Assembly (NCBI RefSeq): GCF_000018865.1
Contig: NC_010175.1
Location: 3,968,001 to 4,032,000 of the forward strand
Direction of reading: 5' to 3'
DNA length: 64,000 nt
DNA from: Chloroflexus aurantiacus J-10-fl
GTDB lineage: Bacteria > Chloroflexota > Chloroflexia > Chloroflexales > Chloroflexaceae
A program made the position numbers and the translations under genes. The notes under the pieces were generated by a model. The model worked only from the letters and a program-made list of their open reading frames with translations, had not been told where the DNA came from and did not search any database. Below, piece after piece: positions 37,669 through 46,572 of the stretch (position 1 is its first letter; every line of letters starts with the position of its first letter).

Positions 37669-37675
37669 ATAGTGG

Positions 37676-37681
37676 TATAAT
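37676..37681 (+). promoter_or_regulatory. -10 box for tRNA-Leu(TAA)
   Basis: A perfect TATAAT lies 28 bp before the tRNA. The best -35 candidate, TTACAA (37651-37656), has a long 19-bp spacer and overlaps the end of the upstream gene. Confidence 0.5.
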
Positions 37682-37709
37682 GGGAAGCCGAACAGTTACG
37701 GTATGGTGC

Positions 37710-37795
37710 GCCGGAGTGGCGAAAAGGCAAACGCTGCGGTCTTAAAAACCGCTGGGGGAAACCCCTTACGGGTTCGAGTCCCGTCTCCGGCACCA
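37710..37795 (+). tRNA. tRNA-Leu (anticodon TAA)
   Basis: Acceptor GCCGGAG pairs with CTCCGGC, then A and an encoded CCA (37793-37795). The anticodon loop CTTAAAA gives TAA, reading TTR leucine codons. The long variable arm (GGGGG/CCCC type) and GGTTCGAGTCC T arm fit a class II leucine tRNA. Confidence 0.97.
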
Positions 37796-37804
37796 TGGTG
37801 CGAT

Positions 37805-37831
37805 GAAGAGCGGCCATCATGGTCGCTCTTC
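37805..37831 (+). terminator. Probable terminator of tRNA-Leu(TAA)
   Basis: GAAGAGCGGCC (37805-37815) pairs with GGTCGCTCTTC (37821-37831), with one G-T position and a 5-nt loop, followed by a T-containing TGATTCTGTTC. It starts 10 bp after the tRNA. Confidence 0.7.
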
Positions 37832-38001
37832 TGATTCTGTTCAGAGTGGGGCGAAGTCTGATGGCACGGTTATTCTATTGAGCGATGACATCAGAGCAAC
37901 TCTGAGCGTAGGGTAATGTTAAATCTTCATGACAGTTTCCTGCCATCGGGTCTATGCACGACGCAGATCGTCCGGCGAACCCGGCTGTAGGGGCGGGTGC
38001 G

Positions 38002-38030
38002 GTAGGGGCGGGTTTAGAACCCGCCCCTAC
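38002..38030. repeat. 13-bp hairpin, dispersed-repeat type, possible terminator
   Basis: GTAGGGGCGGGTT-TAG-AACCCGCCCCTAC is a perfect 13-bp stem. A partial copy of the left arm (GTAGGGGCGGGTG) precedes it at 37987. It lies 7 bp past the end of the leftward zinc-ribbon gene and could end its mRNA. Half of the motif recurs at 31583. Confidence 0.7.
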
Positions 38031-38037
38031 AATCCTG

Positions 38038-38604
38038 TTACGAAGGAGTCCGGCGTGTCCAGCGCCAGCTTTCCAGCAGAAGGGTGAGGCCAACGAGCAA
38101 GAACAAACCGGGTAACAGTAGTCGTGGTATGAGAAACAGTACCCCTAGCCCGAACAGCCAGATGGCGTTACGAATGCCCGAGGTAAGTGTTCCCCGCCGC
38201 AGGTGAATGATCATCTGGGCAATGCCGAGTACCATGAGAAAGTTGGGCCAGATCATCGGTGGTAGCCGGAAGATGACCGGGATCAGGAGTGCAGCACCGA
38301 TGAGCAACAGGGTAATCCCTGCATCAAACTCGTCGAGACGTGCCTGTCGTGGTTGAGGTGGGGAGACGGTACGTGGCACGTTGCTGGCTGGTTGTCCGGC
38401 ACTACGCTGAATGGCTTCGCCGCAATACACGCAAAAGCGCGCATAGGGTGGATTGGCGGTGCTGCATACCGGGCAAGTAATGGCTGCATCAGCCGTCGGT
38501 GGTAGCTGAATGGTTTCACCGGTTGCTACACGTACCGCAGTGCCACATTCGATGCAGAAGCGAGCATCATCGGGTAATACTGTGTTGCAGCGGGGGCAAT
38601 GCAT
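38038..38604 (-). CDS. Double zinc-ribbon membrane protein
   Basis: 188 residues. Two zinc ribbons at the N terminus (CPRCNTVLPDDARFCIEC and CPVCSTANPPYARFCVYC) are followed by a Pro-rich linker and three hydrophobic helices (about 103-122, 125-142 and 150-178). The last residues (RWTRRTPS) are basic. It is probably anchored in the membrane with the ribbons in the cytoplasm. GGGAAGG stands just before the ATG. The gene belongs to a common bacterial architecture without known function. Confidence 0.87.
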   Translation of the reverse strand: MHCPRCNTVLPDDARFCIECGTAVRVATGETIQLPPTADAAITCPVCSTANPPYARFCVYCGEAIQRSAGQPASNVPRTVSPPQPRQARLDEFDAGITLLLIGAALLIPVIFRLPPMIWPNFLMVLGIAQMIIHLRRGTLTSGIRNAIWLFGLGVLFLIPRLLLPGLFLLVGLTLLLESWRWTRRTPS

Positions 38605-38753
38605 AGCCTTCCCTTTCTATGCTTACCGTGAAGTGCAGGGTCACGATTCGGTCAACTCAGGTGGGCTAAAGGCCCGTGCGCCCGGTTTGCTTCGCCTCGT
38701 TCTGCACTCTGCAAGAGTCCGGCATGTCTGTCAGTATGACGCTCATGGCCCGG

Positions 38754-40046
38754 CTATGGTTGCACTATTCGCCGTAGACAGGCCAACGCCTCCCGTTGCA
38801 TCAGGGCGGGTGCTTCGTTGAGGGCTATGTCGCCGATGGTGACGCTGTACAGGTAGGACTCAACACCGAAGATAGCACAACGCGCTGCCGGTGTGGGTGG
38901 TAGGCCAGGGGCACTTGCAGCGTGAACTGCCGCTGCTGCACGTCGTGGATCGGATTGAATGCTGGTATCGGTAAGCAGGCTGCTCAGGGCGGGTAGCCTC
39001 CCTAGTGCTGCACTCAGGCGTAGTTGAACCTCCGGTTGATAGAGGGTCTTGAGCAGGGCAGTAATATCGGTGGTGGTAGCCTGACCAGCGCGATGGCGCA
39101 TCAGGAGACTGCCACCGATTAAAGGTTGGGCCGGAGCGCCGGCAAAGGCCGGCAATGGGGCAACTCCAATCTGAAAGGTGTCACTGATCGTCTGATATGT
39201 CTGCCATGCCCAGTCGCCATCAATCGCGTAAGCCGCCATTCCCTGCGCCAGCAGACGTTGACCGCGGGCGTAGCTGTCACCATTGCGAGGCGCGGCCCGG
39301 TACAGGTCGCGCAGCAGGGTCAGGGTGGCCGTCATTGCCGGTGTATCAAGCGTCGGTTCGCTGCCATCGGGAGTCGTGAAGGAGCCGCCGGCAGCGTAGA
39401 ACCACGGGGCCATCCAGCGCGCTGCGCCCCAACCCTGCACAAAACCGGCTCGCTCTGGAGTGCGTGCGGTCTGGGCTGCCGTGACGAGATCGGTGGCTGT
39501 TGTCGGCAATGCGCGGTCGGGCTGATACAGCAAGAGGAGCATATCTTGGGCTGTGATTGGTGCACCCCATACCGTGGTGGATTCACCGGCAAGGCTGCGC
39601 AGGCCGGGTAAGAGATCGGCGGGGAGATCGATGTCCAATGGCGCCAGTGACTGATCGGCTAACAGCCCGACCAGCCCCTCTTGATTGGCCCAGATCAGGT
39701 CAGGTGGGGGTAAGCCAAGCAAACGGTCGGTAGCCAGACTCAGCAAGAGGCCGTCTGGATCGCGTGGAACGATCAGCACTTCGATGCCTGCAATCTGTGC
39801 TGCCTGCTGCAATGCATCCGCGACAACGGCCTGTGCTGCGACCGGTTCTGCCACCCAAACAGTAAGCTGACGGGGAGCGGGTGTTGCTGTTGGTGCCGGT
39901 GTCGCCGTTGGAATCGCGGTGTTGGTTGGAAATGGTGTTGGTGTGGAACGGATCGCGACAGGAGATGCCACGGCGGTGGCGGTTGGTGCAGGTGGCGCAG
40001 CAGCACAGGCAGAGCAGATCAGGGCCACGACGCATAACAGCGTCAT
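38754..40046 (-). CDS. Extracellular solute-binding lipoprotein
   Basis: About 430 residues. A short signal peptide ends in a lipobox (LICSAC), so it is probably a lipoprotein. A Pro/Thr-rich spacer (PTATPAPTATPAPRQ) leads to a substrate-binding protein fold of the sugar-binding (ABC family 1) type, with LTVWVAEP, PPDLIWANQEGL, GSFTTPDG, and YAIDGDWAWQTYQ. No permease or ATPase gene is adjacent, so it may serve another locus or act as a sensor. I chose ATG 40046; the frame is open to 40130 but that part would overlap Dps and precede the signal peptide. Confidence 0.83.
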   Translation of the reverse strand: MTLLCVVALICSACAAAPPAPTATAVASPVAIRSTPTPFPTNTAIPTATPAPTATPAPRQLTVWVAEPVAAQAVVADALQQAAQIAGIEVLIVPRDPDGLLLSLATDRLLGLPPPDLIWANQEGLVGLLADQSLAPLDIDLPADLLPGLRSLAGESTTVWGAPITAQDMLLLLYQPDRALPTTATDLVTAAQTARTPERAGFVQGWGAARWMAPWFYAAGGSFTTPDGSEPTLDTPAMTATLTLLRDLYRAAPRNGDSYARGQRLLAQGMAAYAIDGDWAWQTYQTISDTFQIGVAPLPAFAGAPAQPLIGGSLLMRHRAGQATTTDITALLKTLYQPEVQLRLSAALGRLPALSSLLTDTSIQSDPRRAAAAVHAASAPGLPPTPAARCAIFGVESYLYSVTIGDIALNEAPALMQREALACLRRIVQP

Positions 40047-40074
40047 GGCACTGATAGACCGTAGGTGTACGCTG

Positions 40075-40566
40075 TTATCCTTGCAGATGTGCCTCAAGGA
40101 ACCAGAGGTCTTTATCGATAGCACGGGCAATCTCGGTCATCAAATCAGCCGTTGCCTGATCGCTTAGCTCAGTCGCAAAATCGATCCCCTGGCGGGTGGT
40201 TTGGGCATATGCGGCAAACCTGTCGGCGAGCGCCGCCACATGGCTCAGGCCGTCAGTAATATCGGTGGGGTATTCGGGTATCCGCGATGCGGCAGCAGCC
40301 ATGCGAGCGGTACCTAGCGGCATCCCGCCCAATGCGGTAATGCGCTCGGCCAGCAGATCGACAAACCCATTCAGCCGAGCGGCAAGCTCGTCGAAGAGTT
40401 CGTGAAGTTCCAGAAATTGTGGCCCTTTGACATTCCAGTGCGCCTGTTTGGCCTGGCTCATCAGATCGAAGGTGTCAGCCAGTTGTTGGTTGAGCATAGT
40501 AATCAGCGAGCGACGGCGCTCGACGGGAATGTCTATACGGGTAGCAAATTCCGTAGTCTGTGCCAT
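40075..40566 (-). CDS. dps: Dps family ferritin-like DNA-protection protein
   Basis: 163 residues. Dps forms 12-mers that oxidise and store iron and shield DNA in stress. The signature AHWNVKGPQFLELHELFDELA carries the inter-subunit ferroxidase residues His, Asp and Glu, and the C-terminal helix ends KDLWFLEAHLQG. GGAGG stands about 7 bases before ATG 40566; the frame extends upstream to 40599, but those 11 codons are not conserved. The lipoprotein gene starts 28 bp downstream. Confidence 0.95.
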   Translation of the reverse strand: MAQTTEFATRIDIPVERRRSLITMLNQQLADTFDLMSQAKQAHWNVKGPQFLELHELFDELAARLNGFVDLLAERITALGGMPLGTARMAAAASRIPEYPTDITDGLSHVAALADRFAAYAQTTRQGIDFATELSDQATADLMTEIARAIDKDLWFLEAHLQG

Positions 40567-40716
40567 GTCTTCCCTCCTTCCTCTTCTCGTCTTACCCAAA
40601 ACCGTAGTGATGACGGTTGGTTGTGGCGATGACAGCAGGAAAGGGTGTCATCACTGATGCTTTCATCATACCAGAGTAAGGGTAGTTTTGCCAGTCCGGG
40701 GGTTATACTACACGTA

Positions 40717-40933
40717 ACTCAAGTTGCTACCTTTGTCACCACAGAGACACGGAGGACACAGAGGATGTGCATAACCTGGTTTGCTACCATGAGGCGTGAT
40801 GAAGTGCGTCCATAAGAACTGGCTGCTCCTCACATCGTTTATGCGGTAATGCCACACGGTGTTGAGGGCAACATAGCGCCGATCCTGGCAGTCAGCTTCC
40901 GTGCCTGCTCACCGTGTAGGTGGCAACTTGGGT
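40717..40933 (+). mobile_element. MITE-like element, copy 4 (217 bp)
   Basis: The clearest copy. It starts ACTCAAGTTGC and ends GCAACTTGGGT (inverted, one mismatch) and is flanked by perfect 8-bp repeats TACACGTA (40709-40716 and 40934-40941). The interior is shared with copies 1-3. No coding frame. The triplicated 138-bp repeat begins just to the right. Confidence 0.92.
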
Positions 40934-40954
40934 TACACGTATGGAACATGTTTC

Positions 40955-41360
40955 GATGGCAAAGATGCGATTCGCTGGTGCAACCCTCTCGCTCTGAGGG
41001 GTGGGCTGGGGGCAGAGGCCCGTGTAGAGCGCATTGCGGTGCCGGTGCTGGATGAAACCGGCTCAACATCTGGAAAGAACGAAACGTGTCGTGATGGCAA
41101 AGATGCGATTCGCTGGTGCAACCCTCTCGCTCTGAGGGGTAGGCTGGGGGCAGAGGCCCGTGTAGAGCGCATTGCGGTGCCGGTGCTGGATGAAACCGGC
41201 TCAACATCTGGAAAGAACGAAACGTGTCGTGATGGCAAAGATGCGATTCGCTGGTGCAACCCTCTCGCTCTGAGGGGTGGGCTGGGGGCAGAGGCCCGTG
41301 TAGAGCGCATTGCGGTGCCGGTGCTGGATCAGGCCGGCTTAACACCTGGAAAGAATACAT
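40955..41360. repeat. Three tandem 138-bp repeats
   Basis: Units begin at 40955, 41093 and 41231 with GATGGCAAAGATGCGATTCG. They differ by only a few bases, apart from the end of unit 3. The period is a multiple of three and several frames stay open across all units on both strands. A 153-codon frame (40901-41362) exists, but it begins inside the MITE and has no family signature, so I do not call it a gene. Confidence 0.92.
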
Positions 41361-41619
41361 AGTGATAACCGCAGATCGGATTGCGGTGGCGATGAATTTC
41401 ACTCCTGCCGGCTCACGGGCGCTGGTAACAACCGGTCATCCGATATTTGCGACCGGTTTGGGGGGAACTGATGGGTACTATGTGACGATGCCGTGGGGAA
41501 GGTAGCATACGGTATTGTCACTAGCGAGGCACACATTGCGCAAGAGCGAGTATAATGCCGATGCTCCAGGCATGTCTTGTGGGCAACCCTGGTATTCGAT
41601 TTGGAATGGGGTATTCGTT

Positions 41620-42600
41620 GTGTCAACAGTTTCCGAAACAGCAATTGCCGAGATTCATCGGGTCACGACCGCGATTCGTGAGCAAATTGGCCGTGTTATT
41701 GTCGGTAAGGAAGCGATCATTGATTTGTTACTGGCCGCTTTGCTATGCGAAGGTCACGTGCTGCTTGAAGATGTGCCGGGTACTGGTAAAACGACGCTGG
41801 CGCGCACGCTGGCCGGTACGTTGGGATGTACGTTTCAGCGGATTCAGTTTACACCGGATTTGTTGCCGTCTGATGTAACCGGGCTATCGTTCTTCAACCA
41901 AAAGATCGGTGAGTTTCAGTTTCGTCCCGGTCCGATCTTTGCCCAGATTGTGTTGACCGATGAGATTAACCGGGCCACGCCGCGCACTCAGAGTGCGCTG
42001 CTCGAAGCGATGCAGGAGCGGACGGTGTCGATTGATGGTGAGACGCGCCCGTTGCCGCGTCCCTTCCTGGTGATTGCGACGCAGAACCCGATAGAGCTGG
42101 AGGGTACCTTTCCGTTGCCGGAAGCGCAGCTTGATCGGTTTTTAATCAAGGTCGCTATGGGGTATCCGAGTGCAGTGGAAGAAGAAGAGATTGTGCAGCG
42201 GTCGCTGACACCAGCGGGTAATCTGTCGTTAGCGCCGGTTGTGAGTGCAGAGCAAGTCAGAGGGTTGCAGGAAGCGGTGCGTGGGGTTGCGATCAATCCA
42301 CCGGTACGGCAGTATCTGGTGGCGATCACGCGGGCGACCCGTGAGCGGGCCGAGATCGAACTCGGTGCGAGTCCACGTGGTTCGTTGGCGCTCGCTCATC
42401 TGGCACAGGCGCGAGCAGCGATGGCGGGACGCAGTTTTGTGTTGCCGGATGATGTGAAGGCGATGGTGGTACCGGCGCTTAACCATCGGCTCATTCTGAC
42501 CGCCGAGGCGCGTCTGCGTGGGCAGACGACGACCGCCATTCTCGAACAGATTCTGGCTCAGATACCGGTGCCGGTAGAGGGTGAGGGAGTGACGGGGTGA
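41620..42600 (+). CDS. MoxR family AAA+ ATPase
   Basis: About 326 residues. It shows Walker A EDVPGTGKTTLAR, Walker B TDEINRATPRTQSALLEAMQE, the sensor ATQNPIELEGTFPLPEAQLDRF, and the MoxR C-terminal lid (NHRLILTAEARLRGQTTT). Such ATPases usually act as chaperones with VWA-domain or DUF58 partners. The likely start is GTG 41620 (MSTVSETAIAEI); an ATG 16 codons upstream is possible. The usual DUF58 and transglutaminase partners do not follow, and the next 500 bp hold repeats, so this copy is an orphan here. Confidence 0.92.
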   Translation: MSTVSETAIAEIHRVTTAIREQIGRVIVGKEAIIDLLLAALLCEGHVLLEDVPGTGKTTLARTLAGTLGCTFQRIQFTPDLLPSDVTGLSFFNQKIGEFQFRPGPIFAQIVLTDEINRATPRTQSALLEAMQERTVSIDGETRPLPRPFLVIATQNPIELEGTFPLPEAQLDRFLIKVAMGYPSAVEEEEIVQRSLTPAGNLSLAPVVSAEQVRGLQEAVRGVAINPPVRQYLVAITRATRERAEIELGASPRGSLALAHLAQARAAMAGRSFVLPDDVKAMVVPALNHRLILTAEARLRGQTTTAILEQILAQIPVPVEGEGVTG

Positions 42601-42733
42601 TGGTTGTGTGTCGCTTGTCGGCAGTCCAACCGGGTATGTGGAAGCATGGCCGGTCGGTCATGTGCCAGAGCGGTGGTGTCTCCGTGCCTGAGACGAGAGT
42701 CACGTAACGACATGGTTCGCGCTGTGACCTGTG

Positions 42734-42788
42734 CCGGATCGCAAGTACGGCTGGCGCGGCAGCATGGCTGCCGCACGCCAAATGATGC
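42734..42788. repeat. Dispersed hairpin repeat, copy 2
   Basis: CCGGATCGCAAGTACGGCTG followed by the stem GCGGCAGC (42756-42763), ATG, GCTGCCGC (42767-42774) and ACGCCAAA. Matches copies at 34432 and 42873. Confidence 0.85.
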
Positions 42789-42872
42789 GTCACAGGCAAT
42801 CCGGTCTGGGCAGCAGTATTCCCTCCGGCGCAGATGCACCCTCGACCCGCAGCGGTACCGCTACCCTAGGCG

Positions 42873-42961
42873 CCGGATCGCGAGTACGGCTGGCGCGGCA
42901 GCATGGCTGCCGCACGCCAAACTGTGCGGCACGCGCATGACGAGAGGGAAAGGCAACCAAT
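42873..42961. repeat. Dispersed hairpin repeat, copy 3
   Basis: CCGGATCGCGAGTACGGCTG, stem GCGGCAGC (42895-42902), ATG, GCTGCCGC (42906-42913), then CACGCCAAACTG to GGCAACCAAT. It matches the 34432-34519 block over about 85 bp. Confidence 0.85.
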
Positions 42962-43107
42962 CCAGTGGATGATTTCAGCGCAGATGGATGCAGGTGCTGC
43001 TCGTTTCCATAACGGCTTGCCCGGTGGAAACGCCGTTCTTTGTCTCTGCACACAGGTCACCGTTAGTGTGACGGTGCGATCACGAGCGGTAACTTCTGGT
43101 AAACTAC

Positions 43108-46100
43108 TTAATCTGCCGGGGCACGACCATTCTGTAAGCGCAAAATGGTAGGCCAGACCTCATCTGCCGGGAGTGGATGCGCAAACAGGTAGCCTTGCAG
43201 GATGTCGCAACCCATGCTGATCAGCGCCGAGCGTTGTTCAGGTGTCTCAACCCCCTCGGCGATCACTGCCAGACCCAGGCTGTGGGCCAGGTTGATGATT
43301 GCGCGGAGGAGTGCACGGCTGTTGGTGACCATATTGCTTTGCTCGTCGATGGCCCGCACAAACGCCTGATCAATTTTCAGTGCATCGAGGCGAAGCTGGC
43401 GCAGATAGGCCAGTGAAGAGTAGCCGGTACCGAAGTCATCGAGCGCGATACGTATACCAAGTTGACGTAACTGATCAATCTGGCGGGCAGCATAGATTGG
43501 GTCATCGAGCATCACTCCTTCGGTGATCTCCAGCTCAAGCCAGTTTGCCGGCAGCCCACTGGAATGTAAGATCGCAGCCACTTCAGAGACAAACTCGGGT
43601 CGTAGTAACTGCCGGGCCGACACATTGATACTGATGCGCAAGAGAGGGTAGCCGGCCTTGTGCCAGGCCATAGCCTGGCGACATGCCTCGCGTAACACCC
43701 AGGAACCGATCTCGATGATCAGATCACTCTCTTCGGCAATAGGGACAAATTCACCCGGTGGGATCAGTCCGCGTTGTGGATGATGCCAGCGCACCAGTGC
43801 CTCGACACTGGCAACCTGTTCGGTAACCAGATCGTACTGTGGCTGGTAGTAGACGATCAGTTGCTGACGTTCAATGGCGCGCCGCAATTGAACTTCCAGT
43901 GCCAGCCGGGTATGAGCACGGCGACTATGTTCGGGCCGGTAGTGTAAAAACCCGCTTCGTTTAAATTCCTTTGCCCGATGCATTGCACTGTCGGCATTTT
44001 TGAGCAGCGTCACACTATCGACGCCATCGCGTGGAAAAAGACTGATACCGATACTGGCGGTCAAACGCAGCTCCTGTCCTTCATGGATATACGGCGTCTG
44101 CAATGCATCGAGGAGACGTTGAGCTGCAATATCGGCCAGCCGGGCATCGGGCAAATCGGGCATCAGCAACAAGAACTCATCACCACCCATCCGACCAAGG
44201 GTGTCTTGTGGACGGACGCAGGCGGCAAATGCCTGACTGACGTGTTTCAGGAAGCGATCACCAATCGGATGGCCCAGCGAGTCATTCACCTGTTTAAAGC
44301 CATCGAGATCGATGAAGAGCAAAGCAACCGTATGTCGGCGTTCACGTGCATCACGCAATGCCAGCTCGATCCGCTCCTGGAGGAGATGGCGATTCGGCAG
44401 ACCGGTCAGAGGATCGTAGCGCACCTGATAGTGGAGTTGGGCATTCAGTCGGGTATGATCGGCGATCAGGTTGAGCAGATCGGTAATAACACGGAGCAGC
44501 GACTGATCACGTTCTGGCATCCAGTCGGTTTGGGTGTGGAAGATAGCCAGTGCGCCATCATCACCGGCGAGTGGCCAGAGCCAGCAGCCGGTAACACCGT
44601 ACTGGCTCAGTTCAGTCCAGTGGGTATGTACATTAATCGAGATTGGGGTTGTGGTGCGATGGTGATGGGCAAGTAATTGTCGAATGCGTGCTTCAAGGCG
44701 TTCAGCTTCATCGAGTAGTCGTTCACTTGAAGCTGTTGCATGCCCGTCAATGCCTACCCATACCAGCCAGTGCGGTCGTTGCCGTTCGATCAACTCCACC
44801 AGCCTGGTCAGAACTGTGGTTACTGGACTATGTTGCAGGAGGAGCGCCAGGATTTCTGAGCGATCATGTTCGAGGAATGCTGCCAGTTTCTGCGCACTAA
44901 TATCACGATGTAACGCGATAAAGTGGGTAGTTTGTCCATAATCATCGGTGACCGGTGACAGACTCAGATCAACCCAGATTGGTTCACCGATGCGCGTGTA
45001 GTAGAGCAATTCAAGGCGAATCGGTTTGCGCTGTTCCATTGCCTGCCATAGAGTTTGCAGGCTCATCACATCGGTAGCGGGGCCGTGCAAAATGCGCAGG
45101 CTACGTCCGATCAACTCATGGGTGGCATAGCCGGTCAGGCGGCTACAGGCTGCGTTCGCATAGCGAATAAATGGCCCGGGTGAATATAACGGCTCTGCAT
45201 CAAGGATCAGTACAGCATCATTGGTATGGATCACAACCGACTCGAGCAGGCGGAGGCGCTCCTCAACCTGTTTGCGGCTGGTAATGTCACGGACAACAAT
45301 CAGCGTACCACCATTTGCCAGTTCATCGTGGTGAAGCGGATCAATGCTGACATCGACGATGATCGTGCGACCATCGGGTAAGCGGTGCAGGAGTTCACCG
45401 CGCCATCCTGGCGTATGGCTGAGCGGGTTCCATTCGACGGTCTGCGCGGGTAATGGCTCAGCGACAAACAGGCGTGAAAGCGGTTGATCCAGCACCTCGG
45501 CGGGATTGACGCCGTAAAGATAGGCGGCCATGTCATTCAAATAGACAATTGCACCACTGCGATCAGTGACAATCACCGCCTCGTTGATTTGGGACAAGAC
45601 GTGGACTTGCAGGTGGAGGCGACGCTCGGCTTCAATCCGGTCGGTGACATCGTAGCCAAAAGACAGTACTTGCGGTTCGCCTGCACCTTCGATCAGAACT
45701 CCCTGTACCTCAACTGCACGCACCACATGATCGCGGGCATAGATGTGATAGAGCATAGGAGGAAGAGGTTGACCGTTGCGTAATGCCTGCCGGCGTTGCC
45801 ACATAATCGCGTGTTCGTCAGCAGCCAAAAATTCGGTAATCGGACGGTTCAACAGCTCTTCAGGGGTGTTCACACCAAAAATGCGTGCGCCGGCGGGATT
45901 GCAATAGCGGATAATTCCATCAGGCAGGCTGCTGATGATAATCATCATTGGTGCCAGTTCGAGGAGCTGGCGGTAGCACACATGATGGCTACGTAATGCA
46001 TAATCGGCAGCCAGCAATGGGGTGATGTCGTAGCCACTCAGCACAATGCCGTTAATGCCGGGATGTTGCTGGCGATTACACGACCGCAATTCAAAGATAC

Positions 46101-46407
46101 GCCAGCTCCCGTCGTGATGCTGCAACCGCACCCGCAAGGGTTGAGATTGATATTGACCGACTGTCAGTTGACTGAGATGTTGTTCGACAGCAGTGGATTC
46201 GTCAGGATGCACTAATTCGCAGAAGTGGCGGTTAAGAAGCGCAATCGGTTCGTAGTCGAGTAGAGTAATAAAGGATTGGTTAACAAAACGAATAGTATGA
46301 TCAATATCAAGAATAACAATGATTTCAGCAATACATTCCAACAAACCTCGCCAGGTTGTTGCGATGTCATCATAATCGAATTGAGACGAGATAGTGTTGT
46401 CAGTCAT
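43108..46407 (-). CDS. PAS-GGDEF-EAL cyclic-di-GMP signalling protein
   Basis: 1099 residues, no membrane helix seen. At least four PAS-type sensor segments occupy about 15-505 (for example IIVILDIDHTIRFVNQSF and EAVIVTDRSGAIVYLND), followed by a possible GAF-like region to about 660. The GGDEF domain has RMGGDEF and an RPQD inhibitory-site motif five residues before it, so cyclase activity with product control is plausible. The EAL domain has VEALVRWHHP, NVSARQL, and DDFGTGYSSLAYL, so phosphodiesterase activity is also plausible. It probably converts redox, light or ligand signals into c-di-GMP changes. The gene is monocistronic, with a hairpin and a small membrane protein gene upstream. Confidence 0.96.
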   Translation of the reverse strand: MTDNTISSQFDYDDIATTWRGLLECIAEIIVILDIDHTIRFVNQSFITLLDYEPIALLNRHFCELVHPDESTAVEQHLSQLTVGQYQSQPLRVRLQHHDGSWRIFELRSCNRQQHPGINGIVLSGYDITPLLAADYALRSHHVCYRQLLELAPMMIIISSLPDGIIRYCNPAGARIFGVNTPEELLNRPITEFLAADEHAIMWQRRQALRNGQPLPPMLYHIYARDHVVRAVEVQGVLIEGAGEPQVLSFGYDVTDRIEAERRLHLQVHVLSQINEAVIVTDRSGAIVYLNDMAAYLYGVNPAEVLDQPLSRLFVAEPLPAQTVEWNPLSHTPGWRGELLHRLPDGRTIIVDVSIDPLHHDELANGGTLIVVRDITSRKQVEERLRLLESVVIHTNDAVLILDAEPLYSPGPFIRYANAACSRLTGYATHELIGRSLRILHGPATDVMSLQTLWQAMEQRKPIRLELLYYTRIGEPIWVDLSLSPVTDDYGQTTHFIALHRDISAQKLAAFLEHDRSEILALLLQHSPVTTVLTRLVELIERQRPHWLVWVGIDGHATASSERLLDEAERLEARIRQLLAHHHRTTTPISINVHTHWTELSQYGVTGCWLWPLAGDDGALAIFHTQTDWMPERDQSLLRVITDLLNLIADHTRLNAQLHYQVRYDPLTGLPNRHLLQERIELALRDARERRHTVALLFIDLDGFKQVNDSLGHPIGDRFLKHVSQAFAACVRPQDTLGRMGGDEFLLLMPDLPDARLADIAAQRLLDALQTPYIHEGQELRLTASIGISLFPRDGVDSVTLLKNADSAMHRAKEFKRSGFLHYRPEHSRRAHTRLALEVQLRRAIERQQLIVYYQPQYDLVTEQVASVEALVRWHHPQRGLIPPGEFVPIAEESDLIIEIGSWVLREACRQAMAWHKAGYPLLRISINVSARQLLRPEFVSEVAAILHSSGLPANWLELEITEGVMLDDPIYAARQIDQLRQLGIRIALDDFGTGYSSLAYLRQLRLDALKIDQAFVRAIDEQSNMVTNSRALLRAIINLAHSLGLAVIAEGVETPEQRSALISMGCDILQGYLFAHPLPADEVWPTILRLQNGRAPAD

Positions 46408-46500
46408 ACTGGCAGTGATAATGTGCTGATTTCTTTACCGACCTCACGAGTATACCGCTTTTACTGCATGACGTTACAAGAGTGTATACAGAAATAGATA

Positions 46501-46542
46501 CCTGCTCCTGCATGAATAAATTGTTAATCAAGCAGGAGCAGG
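46501..46542 (-). terminator. Hairpin after a small membrane protein gene
   Basis: CCTGCTCCTGC (46501-46511) and GCAGGAGCAGG (46532-46542) form a perfect 11-bp stem with a 20-nt AT-rich loop. It lies 30 bp downstream of the leftward gene 46573-46995 and upstream of the GGDEF-EAL gene. Confidence 0.65.
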
Positions 46543-46572
46543 CATCGGTGTGCTCAGCTACATTTCTGGCGA

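Larger units (their letters stand above)
42601..43107. other. Gene-poor repeat region after moxR
   Basis: No convincing gene. A 35-codon frame overlaps the moxR stop (ATG at 42600) but has no recognisable domain. The region carries two copies of the dispersed hairpin block (42734-42788 and 42873-42961). Confidence 0.65.

Noticed and set aside
40901-41362. 153-codon frame through the 138-bp repeats
   Set aside because: It begins inside a MITE, the reverse strand is equally open, and it resembles no family.
42600-42707. 35-codon frame overlapping the moxR stop
   Set aside because: Short, no domain, and it runs into repeat DNA; it could be a remnant but cannot be supported.
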